Of a stretch of 64,000 nt of DNA, positions 46,666 to 57,414 are shown in pieces. The position numbers and the translations under genes are program-made. This stretch comes from Mesorhabditis belari (Eukaryota; Nematoda; Chromadorea; Rhabditida; Rhabditidae). Location: NCBI GenBank assembly GCA_958450365.1, contig CAUEEP010000914.1, forward strand, positions 124,001 to 188,000. Direction: 5' to 3'. The notes below the pieces were generated by a model. The model had not been told where the DNA came from, ran no database searches, and saw nothing but the letters and a program-made list of their open reading frames with translations. The stretch's first letter is position 1. Each line of letters opens with the position of its first letter.

Positions 46666-46747
46666 AAAAAAAAAAAAAAAAACAACAAAAAACAACAACA
46701 ACCCCCAACAGCAATCGAATCAGCAATATTTGCTAGGATTGTTACAG
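46162..46747 (+). CDS. Glutamine-rich exon(s) of an unidentified gene, partial
   Basis: 46162-46251 lies between TTTAG and GTAAAA and is open in phase 0 for 30 codons: ESLV, about 15 glutamines coded CAACAGCAA, then GVVPIPPFM. A second possible piece ends at a GTAGAA donor after 46747 and codes QQSNQQYLLGLLQ. Between them lie 250 bases of unreliable poly-A/poly-G sequence. Glutamine tracts of this kind occur in transcription factors and RNA-binding proteins. No other exon of this gene was found, so its identity and even its reality are uncertain. Confidence 0.35.
46338..46400 (-). tRNA. tRNA-like sequence, probably pseudogene
   Basis: On the minus strand the A-box match TGGCCGAGTGG (46382-46392) is followed by GTTAGGGGCGCGACCTGGTA and a weak B box GGTTCGGTTTT. 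The acceptor stem and a good B box are lacking, so I take it as a decayed tRNA, possibly of serine/leucine type. Confidence 0.35.
46430..46690. repeat. Poly-A and poly-G tracts, doubtful sequence
   Basis: Some 40 A, then more A/T runs, then nearly 90 G broken by a few A. Such a pattern is typical of unresolved homopolymers in a consensus rather than of real DNA. It breaks up whatever exon lies here. Confidence 0.7.
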
Positions 46748-47518
46748 GTAGAACTAGACTAGTTCACTAATGAATACCAAAGAAAGTTTAAAGTGCGTAG
46801 ATTCTGAACTCACACATCTGATAAAAGAGGAAAAAGTCGATACGTTTCGGTTTTTTTTGTGCAACTTCTTGAGGGTTATCACCCCCAAAAGACTCTCCCA
46901 CCCTCTCATATCAAAAACTCCCGTGAAACCAAAAAAAAAAACTAAATTCCTCCAAAAAGGCAATCAAAAATCGGGTTTTGATTTTTTAAATCAACAAATG
47001 TTTAAACTATATTTGTGTGATGTGAATTTGTAGCTTGATAGTCGAAAAGTGAGTTTGTACCTGGAAACGAATCGATTGAAAAGGTCAAAGCTACAAATCG
47101 ATAGATCAAACGTGTTCAAGTTGAAATGACAAGTACGGGCGGCAAAAATTATAGTTCTTCTCAAAAATAGTGTCTGGTTGAGTGTTGAAAATGGAGGAGA
47201 ATCGGGGGAAAAGTGATTGGAATGGAAATGACAGCTTGGTCCAAAGGAAAGGGCAAAAAGTTCCGTGTTTTGTCGATACCCACCCTCTCAAAACCTTTTT
47301 TTACTCAAAGGGATATCAGGTGGGGGGAAGGATGAATACTGAAGTAGTTATACAACAAAAGTAGTTATACAAATATTCAATTAAAGCTTGTTTCCCATTA
47401 GATTCAGAGTCAAGTACTTTCTAGACTCTTTTCCCCACTTATCGTTGATCGGTGTAATCTCTTTTTTGTGTTTTCCTTTTTTCCCTCTATTCACAGCCAC
47501 ACATTTGATCTGTGAGTG

Positions 47519-47588
47519 AGGAAGTGAAAAGAGACAAGAAAGAGACAAGAAAGAGACAAGAAAGGGACAAGAAAGGGACAAGAAAGAG
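47519..47588. repeat. AAGAGACAAG tandem repeat
   Basis: Six to seven copies of a 10-11 bp unit AAGAAAGAGAC/AAGAAAGGGAC. Confidence 0.8.
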
Positions 47589-47683
47589 CTCATGCTTGAT
47601 CTTTTGGTTGTAAAAAATGGATGGGAACACTTTAGAGAACACCTCAAACACCACTATACGAATCAAGGAATAAATGTACAATG

Positions 47684-48206
47684 TATTAGGTTGATGCATA
47701 AGTCTTTTTGTTCCTTTTCGTCTGCCGTTTCAAGCCAACAAATGCACCAATTAAACTACGGTTGATTTCATTAGAAAAACCAATTATTTTTCTGCAAAAT
47801 AACATTAAAACGGGTTTAAAAATATTTTATGCCTGGATTTTCTTGAGAGTATGAAGTCGGGTAGTCAAAAAGGGCTAACTCGATGATGCGGTTTAGACAC
47901 CTTAGCTAAAGAAAACCTATCTTCGTGTCAATAGATAAAAGATAGAGAAAAAAAGTTTGATATTTCGCCAAAATTTCAGAGAAATTCATTCAGCCAATTT
48001 TTCCGTAGAGTTTTTCATAGATTTTTACGAAAAAGGCGTTTTTCACTCTCGAATTTGCTTGAAAGTGAACCGAAATTGATTTTAAAAGATGGAAATTGAA
48101 CAAAAAAACACTTTTTTTATAGAGCAAACTATAGATTAATTGGTGAATTTGTTACTTTTTCACAGAAGTACGAAAAAAACGAAAAGACTTATGCATCAAC
48201 CTATTA
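47684..48206. mobile_element. 520-bp mariner-like non-autonomous element
   Basis: TTAGGTTGATGCATAAGTCTTTTT at the left and AAAAGACTTATGCATCAACCTA at the right are inverted; a flanking TA is present at both ends. The interior shares blocks with 13790-14055. No transposase coding remains. Confidence 0.8.
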
Positions 48207-48561
48207 AATGTACAATAAATGTTCCAAAAAAACTAGTTCAGCTCGATTTTTCTTTGAATTTCTAGTGGCTGTTGTTGTTGTTGTGGTGCTAAAGTGAATA
48301 TTTTTGGCGGGTAATTTTGAGATTTTTCACTCTTTCCCGATTTTATGACATGAAACCTTTAAGATAACATGAAACCCATAACATGAAACCTTTAAGACTC
48401 GCCTCTTTTAAAGGAGTGTACCGTTTTTCCAAGCTGATCAATAAGTTTTCCAAGTGTATGGTTGAAATTTGTAGTTATCCTAATATTGCTTATTATGCAC
48501 CACGTAGAAAGTTTTAATTTTATGGCAAAATTCCCATGATGGTGGTGGCAATGATGACGCA

Positions 48562-48948
48562 GAAATTCGGTACTTTCCCTATAACGGGGGGGGGGATTTT
48601 TTCTCTGCACCTTATTTAGACTTAGTAAATTTGTTTTATATGCTTGTTTTTACTTTTTTTTGGCAATTTAGTAGTAGGATTTTGGATACTATTATCCTGG
48701 ATAGTAGTATCCAGGTACTTTTTCTATGGAAATCTTGAACTTTTCAGGTTGTCAGGTTGCCAGAGGTCTTTGACGTTAAAGACCTCTGACAACGTGAGAG
48801 CTTTCAGTTTTAGTGAAATCAACTGTTCTTATAAAATCAAAATTGCAAAAAAGAAGTAAAAACAAGCATATAAAACAAATTTACTGAGTCTAAATAAGGT
48901 GCAGAGAAAAAAATTCCCCCTCCGTTATAGGGAAAGTACCGAAATTTC
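48562..48948. mobile_element. 387-bp fold-back element
   Basis: The arms (GAAATTCGGTACTTTCCCTATAACGG... and its inverse) stretch about 100 bp each; they include AAATTTGTTTTATATGCTTG and its complement. A second small hairpin (AGAGGTCTTTGACG...AAAGACCTCT) lies at the centre. No coding sequence. Confidence 0.8.
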
Positions 48949-49563
48949 ATGTATAGGCTTTTTGAAACCATTCAATTCGAACCTCCGATTTTGAAACCTT
49001 TTTATCGTCGAAACCCTTTTTAACTAGAAAAGTCATTTAACAAAGAATTTTATTAAATTTTTCGACCAAATCTAGTCAAATCAACACAATTCTAGTTTTG
49101 TTCAGCACTTTAGTACCTTAACGAGTGGGAAAGAGTGGGAAAGAATCGAGTGAACGGATAAAAAAGCTCAATCGTCGATTAAAAAAAATATGCCACAACG
49201 CGTTCGTCTTGAGTATGAACAACTGCACCGAAGGGTCCGTGTATTCTGAAAGAATAAGTTGTCTCCCCTTCACCTTTTATATCAAAAAGGGGGTTAGACG
49301 AAAACTTTTGGCGGCCGAGAGCTAGAACCACCGGGCTTGACCCATAAATATTCGGACAAAGCCGGTCATTCTCTGAGCTATTGGATCAAGGGTTCGCTTT
49401 GATTATATTTATCTGTCGAAAAATCTAAAAACACAATGAAACTATTATAAATGACAATTTAGATGGCTGCTCGTCGAAATGCCATCCAGCTTTATTCACT
49501 AGCACAGCGCTTCGATTTTATGAATGAAGATGATGAAGATTTGTTCTTTATCATTGAAAATCA
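48949..49563. other. Intergenic, no gene seen
   Basis: 3' flank of the TAMM41 gene. A weak tRNA-like arrangement near 49320-49385 (minus) was not good enough to call. Confidence 0.35.
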
Positions 49564-51286
49564 TTAATCCCCAAAAATCGCTAGGCGGGTCTTTTCTAAA
49601 AACAATTCCCTTACTAATTGTAAAATATTGTCTGAAAATAGCTGTTTCTTGATCTCAAGGCTGGTCCCGTCCGTTTTACCTATTTGAAATGTGCAGTTAC
49701 CCGCTTGAATTTCTATTTTTCTCTTCCAAGTTAGACCCACTATCTTCAACTTGTTATTGGTCCAATCACAGTCGATTGGATGTTCTGTTATTTGGTCTGG
49801 CTTCAAGTCAATAAAGTTTATAAAACAATTATTACATATATACAAACACTAGTTAAAACTAACAACAACAAACGAAACTATCTTACAGATTTCAACATTT
49901 TCTTCATTTTAGCCATTGAATAAATTATTGATCGAAGAATCCCAGCCGATACAGCATTCTTGGCAGTCTAAAAATATGGGAAAATCAAATAAATAAATAT
50001 AATAAAACTTGAACTAAGGCGACGGGCGCTACAACCGATCCGATTGCACTCGAAAGTTGTCTTGTCAAATCATTTGGGTCAATGCTCTAAACAATTTCCT
50101 TTTATCTACCAAACATTATAAAATACTTGCGCTTCTTTTTGATAACTACTCGACAATCTGCCTTTGACGTTAGCTGGTAGATGGTTTATCCTAAAAGATT
50201 CAAATAACTAGCAGAGAAAGTTACTAAATACCGGTCGGCAATTGAGTTTTGACTATACTCCTGTCGAATTACTGCATCAGATTTGACAAACTAAAAGTTT
50301 TCAGTCATATCAAACCAAAAATCACTTACTATTCGTTTGTCTTCCGACAGTAAATAGCGATACGTTTCTGCTAATTCACCATAGCTTCCATCAACAATCT
50401 TAAAATTTGACAACTTACATATCTGTGAAAGATTTACGCCCACCTTAGCCACCTTGTTTTTATCTTCACCGATCAACATCCGAAAATCTCCCATATAAGA
50501 TAATTCAACAATCTAAATGTTATCAATCCTTTTAGTTAATAGGGAAATTACTTTTCTAAATAGATCGCGAAGAGAGAAAGTTTCATGTAGTTGCAATAAA
50601 GCTGCATTCAAGGCGTTTAATCGATTAGCTTTGATCCATCCTGCTATATCGTCACGTTGAGAGATAATCTAAACTTGACAACGTTTTTAATAAACGGTAA
50701 AAGTGAAATTAGCCAATTAAAAAAAATTAATTCACGAGCCTCTTTTAGGTTACTTACTTCGAGGACAGGCTTTTGCAACCGCCCAGCAAGCCACTTCCAA
50801 TCAAGTAAATCAGTTCTAAAGTAAAGTAAAACTTTATAAAAGAATACTTAAATTTACTTTAGATCCTGCGTCGAAATAATCCCGTATTTTATCGTTCGTT
50901 GACCAACGAGCACTTGAGTGTTGAAATAAACATGGGCTCCAAATGTGGTCTGAACTAAAATATAAATTAAAGATTTAACATTCAAAAAGTTTAACCTGAA
51001 ACTGTGATATAACTCTTGGTCCCGCAATTCGAAGGAGAGAATAATGGTGTCCATTTCGCTCCAGGTTCACGCGATGAAACTTCTCTGGTTCCGAGGTCGA
51101 TAGAATAAAATCCACCATCTATAAATTAAACGAATCAGTTTAAAAATGTTAAACATCAGAAACCTTTTCCTCCTTTTTCTCTCCCTTTTGTTGTAGAGCA
51201 CCGCTTCCGTAAGCAAAGGCATAGTCGACCGTCTCAAGGGGGAGTTGTTGCAACAGTTCTCCATATTTCTGCCGTTGTTCCTCCAT
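49564..51286 (-). CDS. TAMM41: Mitochondrial phosphatidate cytidylyltransferase TAMM41
   Basis: Makes CDP-diacylglycerol from phosphatidic acid and CTP on the inner mitochondrial membrane, the first step towards cardiolipin. Eleven exons (51164-51286, 50996-51118, 50858-50949, 50758-50815, 50552-50668, 50330-50512, 50232-50290, 50127-50190, 50015-50086, 49887-49967, 49564-49848) give 418 residues. Family marks: nucleotidyltransferase motif DYAFAYGSGA (21-30), MVDFILST (42-49), IKYGIISTQDL, DWKWLAGRLQKPV, LSYMGDFRMLIGEDKNKV and the C-terminal ATAKN-like region SVVAPVAL/TAKNAVSAGILRSIIYSMAK. The last exon adds 94 residues (325-418), with WKRKIEIQAGN and no resemblance to the family; typical TAMM41 ends near residue 330. 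No clear presequence; an upstream exon is possible because the frame is open to the acceptor at 51300. Divergent from the POU gene 188 bp away. Confidence 0.9.
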
Positions 51287-51473
51287 TAGTCGACGGTATC
51301 TAAACAAATTTATTAACCACATCATAGAATAACCAAAAGTATAGTAAAAACCAAAGAAAACTAAAAGAGAAAGTAAGAGAGTTTAAGGCTATAAATGTTG
51401 AAAATGGCAAAATTTTTCATTTTCGAAGAATTCGACAAGGAAAGTTCGATCGAAATTCATCAATTTTCTTCGA

Positions 51474-52247
51474 ATGGCTGATATTTACGCTCTGCCGGAG
51501 CCAATCAATGGCGAAATTTTTGGACATAAATTGGAGGATTTGGAAGAAGCGTTGAAGCTCCTCACTGAGGCGGACATGAAAAAGCTAGACGAGCTCGAGA
51601 AGTTTGCAATGTTCTTCAAGAATGCCCGTGTCAATTTCGGCTTCACTCAACTGGATGTTGGACACGCACTTGGACCTCGCTATGGCGCTGAATTTTCGCA
51701 GACAACCATCTCACGCTTTGAAGCCTGCAATCTTTCCTTCAAGAACATGTGCAAGCTTCAACCGATCCTTGAGCAATGGATTTGCGAGACTGAAAAGGCT
51801 TTGCTGAACGGAACATCTGTTGGTGCAATTGTGGAACTTGGAACTTCTCGTAAATCCATCACTGACGATGAAGATTCGCCGATGAAGAGATGAAAACGAC
51901 GCACACAGCTTAGCTTGGAACAAATCAACATCCTTGAGGTTGTTTTTCGAATCGATCAAAGGCCTTCACTTGATTACATGTCGACATTGGCTGAGGAGAT
52001 GTCACTCGGACTTGATGTGGTGAAGATCTGGTTCTGCAACCGGCGCCAGAAGAAGAAGCATAACTGTAAGGTCTTCGAGAAATCCGATTTGAACAACTTA
52101 AAAGCCATGTTGATCACTGAGCCAACACCAAAGAAGAAGAACCGTCGTCCCAAACACTTTCCACCTAAAGATGATGGTCAACTTCCCACGTGCTCTCGGG
52201 CTGCACAATCCAGCAGCTCTGCAATTCTGCGAGAGTTTTTTTATTGA
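51474..52247 (+). pseudogene. Intronless ceh-18-like POU-homeobox gene with one in-frame stop
   Basis: 258 codons without introns. Residues about 40-105 form a POU-specific domain ([40 protein letters not shown]). Codon 140 is TGA (51891-51893), directly followed in the same frame by KRRTQLSLEQINIL and a homeodomain ending in VVKIWFCNRRQKKKH, with W48, F49, N51 and R53 kept. The POU-specific domain is closest to the nematode CEH-18 type, from memory of the family. The stop sits in the basic linker where CGA or AGA (Arg) is expected. No other defect was seen. Lack of introns indicates a retrocopy. It may be a young pseudogene, a sequence error or a gene using stop readthrough or internal restart; I label it pseudogene as the safest reading. 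Confidence 0.82.
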
Positions 52248-53939
52248 CGACCCATCAATGTCTTTGGTTTCGCAAGCCGCGTAAGAAAATGCTCTGGTTC
52301 TATTTTAGATCTGGTCTTGTCCGATTCCCTTGATGCCATCATGGAGCTGAAGCGTTTGTAGCCTCTTCCTTGATTAGACCATCATGCGATCGCGTTCGAA
52401 ATTGGAGGACTGCAATTTTCGACTTCTCTACAGAAACGTTGCGTGTATTTTGGATTTAATTTCGACCAAGCAGCTCGTTCCCTCTTAAACTCTCTTAGAG
52501 GGAACTCTTTCTGCTCTAGGATAAGTTCTATAGATGATGACTATAATTTTCTCTGTTTTGAAATCCTATTTGCCATAGAAAACTTCTGCACTCATCCTGT
52601 AAAATTAGTTCCAAATCATATTACGAGAGCTAAAGCAAGACTTTTGCATTCTTTGAAAGATCTAGCTATCTATTAGGTTGGAAAGAAGGTTCTCGGAAAA
52701 AGTTTGACTGGAATTTCTTAAAAACGAATCCACCAATTTAAGAACATTTTGTTTTATTATTTACAAGTCGACTCCAAGAAATTACTCGTAAAAAATGAGT
52801 GCAGCTTTTCCTTAGAATTAGAGATTTGAAAAATTATGATTTGTCAGCTTAAATTCAGCTCACTTTTTGCACCAGAAAAACGATTTTTTTTATGAGGTAA
52901 AGCCAGCATAAATGAGCAATAGGCTCTTTCCTATTTTTAGTACTTCATTTTAGGTTTTGAATAGGACCCATTGCCTATCCATTAACCCATTAAAAAGATC
53001 TCTATAATCTCTATTTTTGGCCAAAAAATTTTACAGAGGCTGTATTTCAAAAAATAATTTTTTGGTGTCATCTTCTTGGCACTGAGTGTTTGCTAAAATA
53101 GGTCATTCTGAAAAGTTAAAGCATTAGATAAAATTTGCCTTAATGACAAATTTTTCCTATTTTTAGTACTTCATTTTAGGTTTTGAATAGGACCCATTGC
53201 CTATCCATTAACCCATTAAAAACTTGTCTAAAGGCTGGTCACTCAAAAAGTGACCAAGTCATTTCAGCTGAAAAAATCTCTTATTTTTTACCTGAAGCCC
53301 ACTCTGATTTTTTGTCAAAAACTTTTCGAAATAGCCAAGTTTATCAAAATCTCGGAAGAATTCATGGCTTGGTTTTTAAGAAATTACCGTGCAAACTTTT
53401 TTTACGAACTTTCTTGCCAATCTAATAAAAGCAAGATTACCGTAGTTTTCGTAAGTTGGCCTGTTTTAGCTTAAAGTCAATGTTCTTCTATTAGGTCAAT
53501 CTATTTAAAAGGCAAAGAAGCAATTGACATAGATTGAGAACCCATCTCACTTTTCGGTCTCTAAATCAATCCTTTCAAGAATTCATGGCTTGGTTTTTGA
53601 GAAATCACTGTGGAAACTTTTTTTGACGAACTTTCCCGCCAACATAATAGCTAGCAAATCCTTTAGTTACCCACTAGTAATAACAGTGCAAGCTCTCTAA
53701 ATTTTGTCAGAAATTTTGTCAAAAAAGTTTCAGTCAAACATTGCAAGGAAAGCTGTTTATTCAAAAAACAGCAATTCTTTCTTCTCCTATTTAAAAAATA
53801 GGAGACTAAAGATCTAAAGATCTAAAACTAAAGATCCAAAGTTAGTCTTCAATCCTTTTGTTGATCCCTTAGACAGTATTAAAATTGTTTCCAATCCAGT
53901 AAAATCGTCACTGAGTTTGCCAAACTCTTTCATAATGTA
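52248..53939. other. Gene-poor sequence with local duplications
   Basis: A 67-bp block (52931-52997) recurs at 53156-53222. Another block with AGAATTCATGGCTTGGTTTTT recurs at 53346 and 53576. Around 52676 an ATTAGGTTGG-type mariner end is present alone. The frames at 52443-52676 may be more of the retroelement seen at 53940. Confidence 0.45.
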
Positions 53940-54150
53940 TTACAGATGAAAGTTACAGATGAAAGCGAACAGTGTCCAGCCTTTCCGGTAAAGCAAATTG
54001 ATGTGCAGATTTTTTTAATCTGTGTAGCGAACATTGAGAAAGCTTTTTGTAAATTAGGGTCTAAAAAATCGTCGAGTCCAGATAGTCTCTCAGCTTTTTC
54101 TATTAAGAGACTTTCTAGAGTGCTTCACCCCGAGAAACTCTGCAGGTGAT
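53940..54150 (+). pseudogene. Reverse-transcriptase fragment of a non-LTR retroelement
   Basis: An open stretch contains IEKAFCKLGSKKSSSPDSLS, followed by AFSIKRLSRVL. This is the shape of the first conserved RT block of LINE/RTE elements (..LK..KSPGPDG...LL). The glycines of the core are replaced and the frame ends 20 codons later, so it is a dead fragment. Confidence 0.45.
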
Positions 54151-54636
54151 TTTTTTGAATTTATTCATTAACAACAATATTTACAGGACATTGAACATGG
54201 TATTTACAGAATAGTTACTTTGATTTGATGGAAGGAAGACCATGTTAACCAATTTGGAGATCTTTGAAACCTGAAATTTGCATTACAAATGAGTTTTGCT
54301 TCGATTTTCAGAATTAGTTCACCGGAAATAATATTTTGGCGAATTGCCACCGCTCTGCAGTTAGTCAAAATTCAATACACAAGTTAAAATTCAAAGTTGA
54401 TGGATAAACTAGCGTAATCAACCACTGATGATATTCAGTTGTCCGTTTGTCTTAGCTTGTGTACTTAAAAACCCATTATTTAAGCTTTGTTTTGAGTCAT
54501 TTGTGGGCTCCCTTTTCTATTCATCCCTTTTTTTCTCACGCAAGTGTTGAAGTAATTGTGATCAGGTTGCTCCAGTTTGAGCAAAGTTTGCCCTAATAAG
54601 GGAAAGTTTTGATAAATTGTGCGTTTTCAAGATATC

Positions 54637-54871
54637 TACACTACTGGACAATGAAATATCATATTTGAAAAAAGGTCGTCACTTTCGCGCGTCTGTAACT
54701 CCCTTGTCTTTACCGTATTTCTAAATATTAATATTACCATTGTGTAGCCCTTGAAAAGAGCTTTCAGAAAATGTATAACACTAATAGTTTAAACTCAAAG
54801 ACAAGGGAGTTACAGACGCGCGAAAGTGACAATCGTTTTTCAAATATGATATTTCATTGTCCGGTACTGTA
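54637..54871. mobile_element. Fold-back element, TACAGTACTGGACAATG family, long copy
   Basis: Ends TACACTACTGGACAATGAAATATCAT and its inverse, with inner inverted blocks GTCACTTTCGCGCGTCTGTAAC and TTACAGACGCGCGAAAGTGAC. A further single end (GATTGTCCGGTACTGTA) follows at 54987-55003, separated by a GC-richer piece. Confidence 0.8.
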
Positions 54872-55003
54872 TATCAAACCACCGCGACCCTCTTACTCGT
54901 TGCGACCAGGCGGGCATTGCGCTCAAGTCGGCAACGGTCGGGTATAAGTGGTCCGCTCAAGCGCCATCCATTTTCAGGGCTAGTTGATTGTCCGGTACTG
55001 TAC

Positions 55004-56213
55004 CATTGAACCACACCGAGACACGGTCTCACAAGAAATTATAAAGATCAAAGTATAAATATATTTCTTACAACTATTTCTATTAACTAACTATTACTTC
55101 GAGAGCTTATTAGAGACACAAAATTAAGTTATTAATGTTTCTGAATAAATAAAAAGATTTCCAGGCACCCGAAAGGAGGTACTGGATTTTTTTGAAGACA
55201 AACAGGTGCTTTGCTAAAATAGTCAAAAGCTTCCAGCTACTAGTCAAAAGCTACTAGTTTACTGGAAAGTCAATGCTTCTGATGTTCTTAGTTTAATGGT
55301 TTACTAAAGACTCAAATTTGAAGGTTAACAAAACATAGAACCTGTTAATAACAACAAGAAAATTCCATAACAAAGACTACAGTGCTCTTTTGTAATTTGT
55401 TATAGTTATAATTTGATGTTTCTTATGCTATAATGCTATAAATCTCTGACTTTATAAGACATTGCTTAAGAAAAAGTATTTTTAAGCACAAGTTGACTCT
55501 CGTAACTCACAGTACAACCTAACTACACTCTATTTGAACGCTCACATGTACTATTGCTAGCATACGGATCGGTCTGCGTTGACACAAGCGACCATTTATC
55601 TATTGGAGTTGGTAAACACTCGTATCGCTTCTAAATCGTTTCTTTTCAATTTTTCATTGTTTTTGCTCACTGTTGAGTAGTTGACTTGCTGTTTGATGTT
55701 ATCAATATCATTACAGCAACGGAATAGCGGGAAAGTGCACATTGTCGGATTACAGCGCATCAATCGATACGGTGAACCACTGAAACAATTTTTTGTATAA
55801 AGCCAACAGTTCTAGACAGTTTTTTTTATAAAAATGAATCGTATTTGTTTTCGCCAAAATTTGTCTAGCTTAATTTAGACGCTCGCAAATATTGAGTCAG
55901 CTCGGGCACCAGCTCTTCGTTTCTCACTTGGGCTTACAAAACAATGTGTTGAGTCACTATTTTAGAAATTAGAGCTTCAACAAAAACAGCGAATGACTTA
56001 GATTATTTGTTGGATGACTAAAAAATAAATAAAAAAACTACTTAGACTACAGCGATCAAAAAGGCTTTAAGTGATCTTTAGATGATTTTGCTAAAGGCGA
56101 ATACAAGCTTTTAGCATAATTAGGCTTAAATTTAACGATTTACTTCACTTTTTCCCTTAATATTTGGTTTGTGAACAACTTAAGCTGCTGAATTTAGTGA
56201 TTTAGTAAGAAAT
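55004..56213. other. Gene-poor sequence
   Basis: AT-rich 3' flank of the second thrombospondin-like gene. Nothing supported. Confidence 0.4.
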
Positions 56214-57414
56214 TTAGTAAGGAGCACTGAGAAAAACCCACGTGCAAGGACACCCTCTCACAGCCGAGACACAGAATCGTTGCTGAAGTTGCTGTTGACA
56301 GGCACCACATGCTTCGTAAGGTTTATAGAGACTCGCGTTTTGACTGTAGAGATAAGTGGGAATCGTTGGACATGGAGCTGACTCGAGCCACTCATAGTCA
56401 CTCCAAGCGCCTCCCTTTGGACAAGCACAGTTTGGCTTCAACACTGAAATTTGAATCTTTCAACTTTTCAGCTTATAGCTGAGCTTAATAGGACTTAATA
56501 GGGTTAATAGCTTAATAGTAGCTTCATAGTACTGTTTTCCATAAAACTTAAATAAAGCAAAGAACTTTACTTTTAAGAAACTTTTAACTTTTAACTAAGA
56601 AAGAACTTTTAACTCAAAAGTGAACAAAATAATCAACTTACCGCATCGTTCGTTGATTTCCGCGGTAATGTTTGATTCTGGTGGTGGAGGTGATGACTGG
56701 ACACAAATTGATCCACTTTTTCTGGAATTTAATATTTAAACTCGAATAACAGTTGCAACTCACACATATCCAGGAGCACAATCGATTCCTGGCAGCTCTT
56801 TGATCGAACAGACAGTCGCACTGCCGCATCCAACCTGACGGACGACGTCGCCTCTAAATTGAATAACGATCAGTGGTTTCAAAAATAGTAAAGTTTTCTG
56901 AACCCACTTGCATGGACATCCCAGTGGATTGGAGAGACAAGTTCTGATCTGTGGCTGTCTCCCATACATTCCACAATTGAGCAACACTTTCGTCCTTGTG
57001 TGAGACCATTTCCCATTTACATAGGTCGTTTTTTCGGTCCATGTCCACGAGGTGATACATTGTGTTGAGGTGAATTCCCATAGAGACCACAAACCTGTAA
57101 ATCTAGGCTGTCTTCGAGCTGTTTTTTTCGCATTCAAAGAATTTTTAAGCTAACATCAAAGATTAAAAATATATGAGAGCCAACTTCTATTAATTTTGAA
57201 CATTTTTCAAAATATCAAACACATAAAACAAATTTAGACATCTATAAGTAGATTTAGACATCTATCAGAAACAAATTCAAGACAAAGACTCACCATCAGC
57301 CGTACAATTGCCACATGGTGTTGTCGGTGTTGTCGGTGTTGTCGTTCTAGCTTTATCCACCGTTACAGAAGCACATCCCGCAATCGAAAAGACCCCCAGT
57401 AAAAACAGCATCAT
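56214..57414 (-). CDS. Secreted thrombospondin type-1-like protein, two modules
   Basis: Minus-strand exons 57294-57414, 56908-57094, 56764-56853, 56642-56721, 56214-56443 give 235 residues. The signal peptide (MMLFLLGVFSIAGC) is followed by a Thr/Pro linker with TTTPTTPTTP and a CGNC pair. A first TSP1-like module (GLWSLWEFTSTQC, then RTKVLLNCG, IRTC, CPCK), a linker with KELPGIDC and a Pro-rich stretch, then a second module (GGAWSDYEWLESAPC, ACGACQQQLQQRFC, GCPC) ending at the C-terminus. It is related to the gene at 6.6-7.7 kb, which has one such module. Expected to be exported; ligand unknown. The choice between two adjacent ATG codons at the start does not matter. Confidence 0.85.

Noticed and set aside
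49320..49385. Possible minus-strand tRNA
   Set aside because: A-box is poor (TAGCTCAGAGAA) and the B-box deviates at key bases (GGTTCTAGCTC); no matching acceptor stem.
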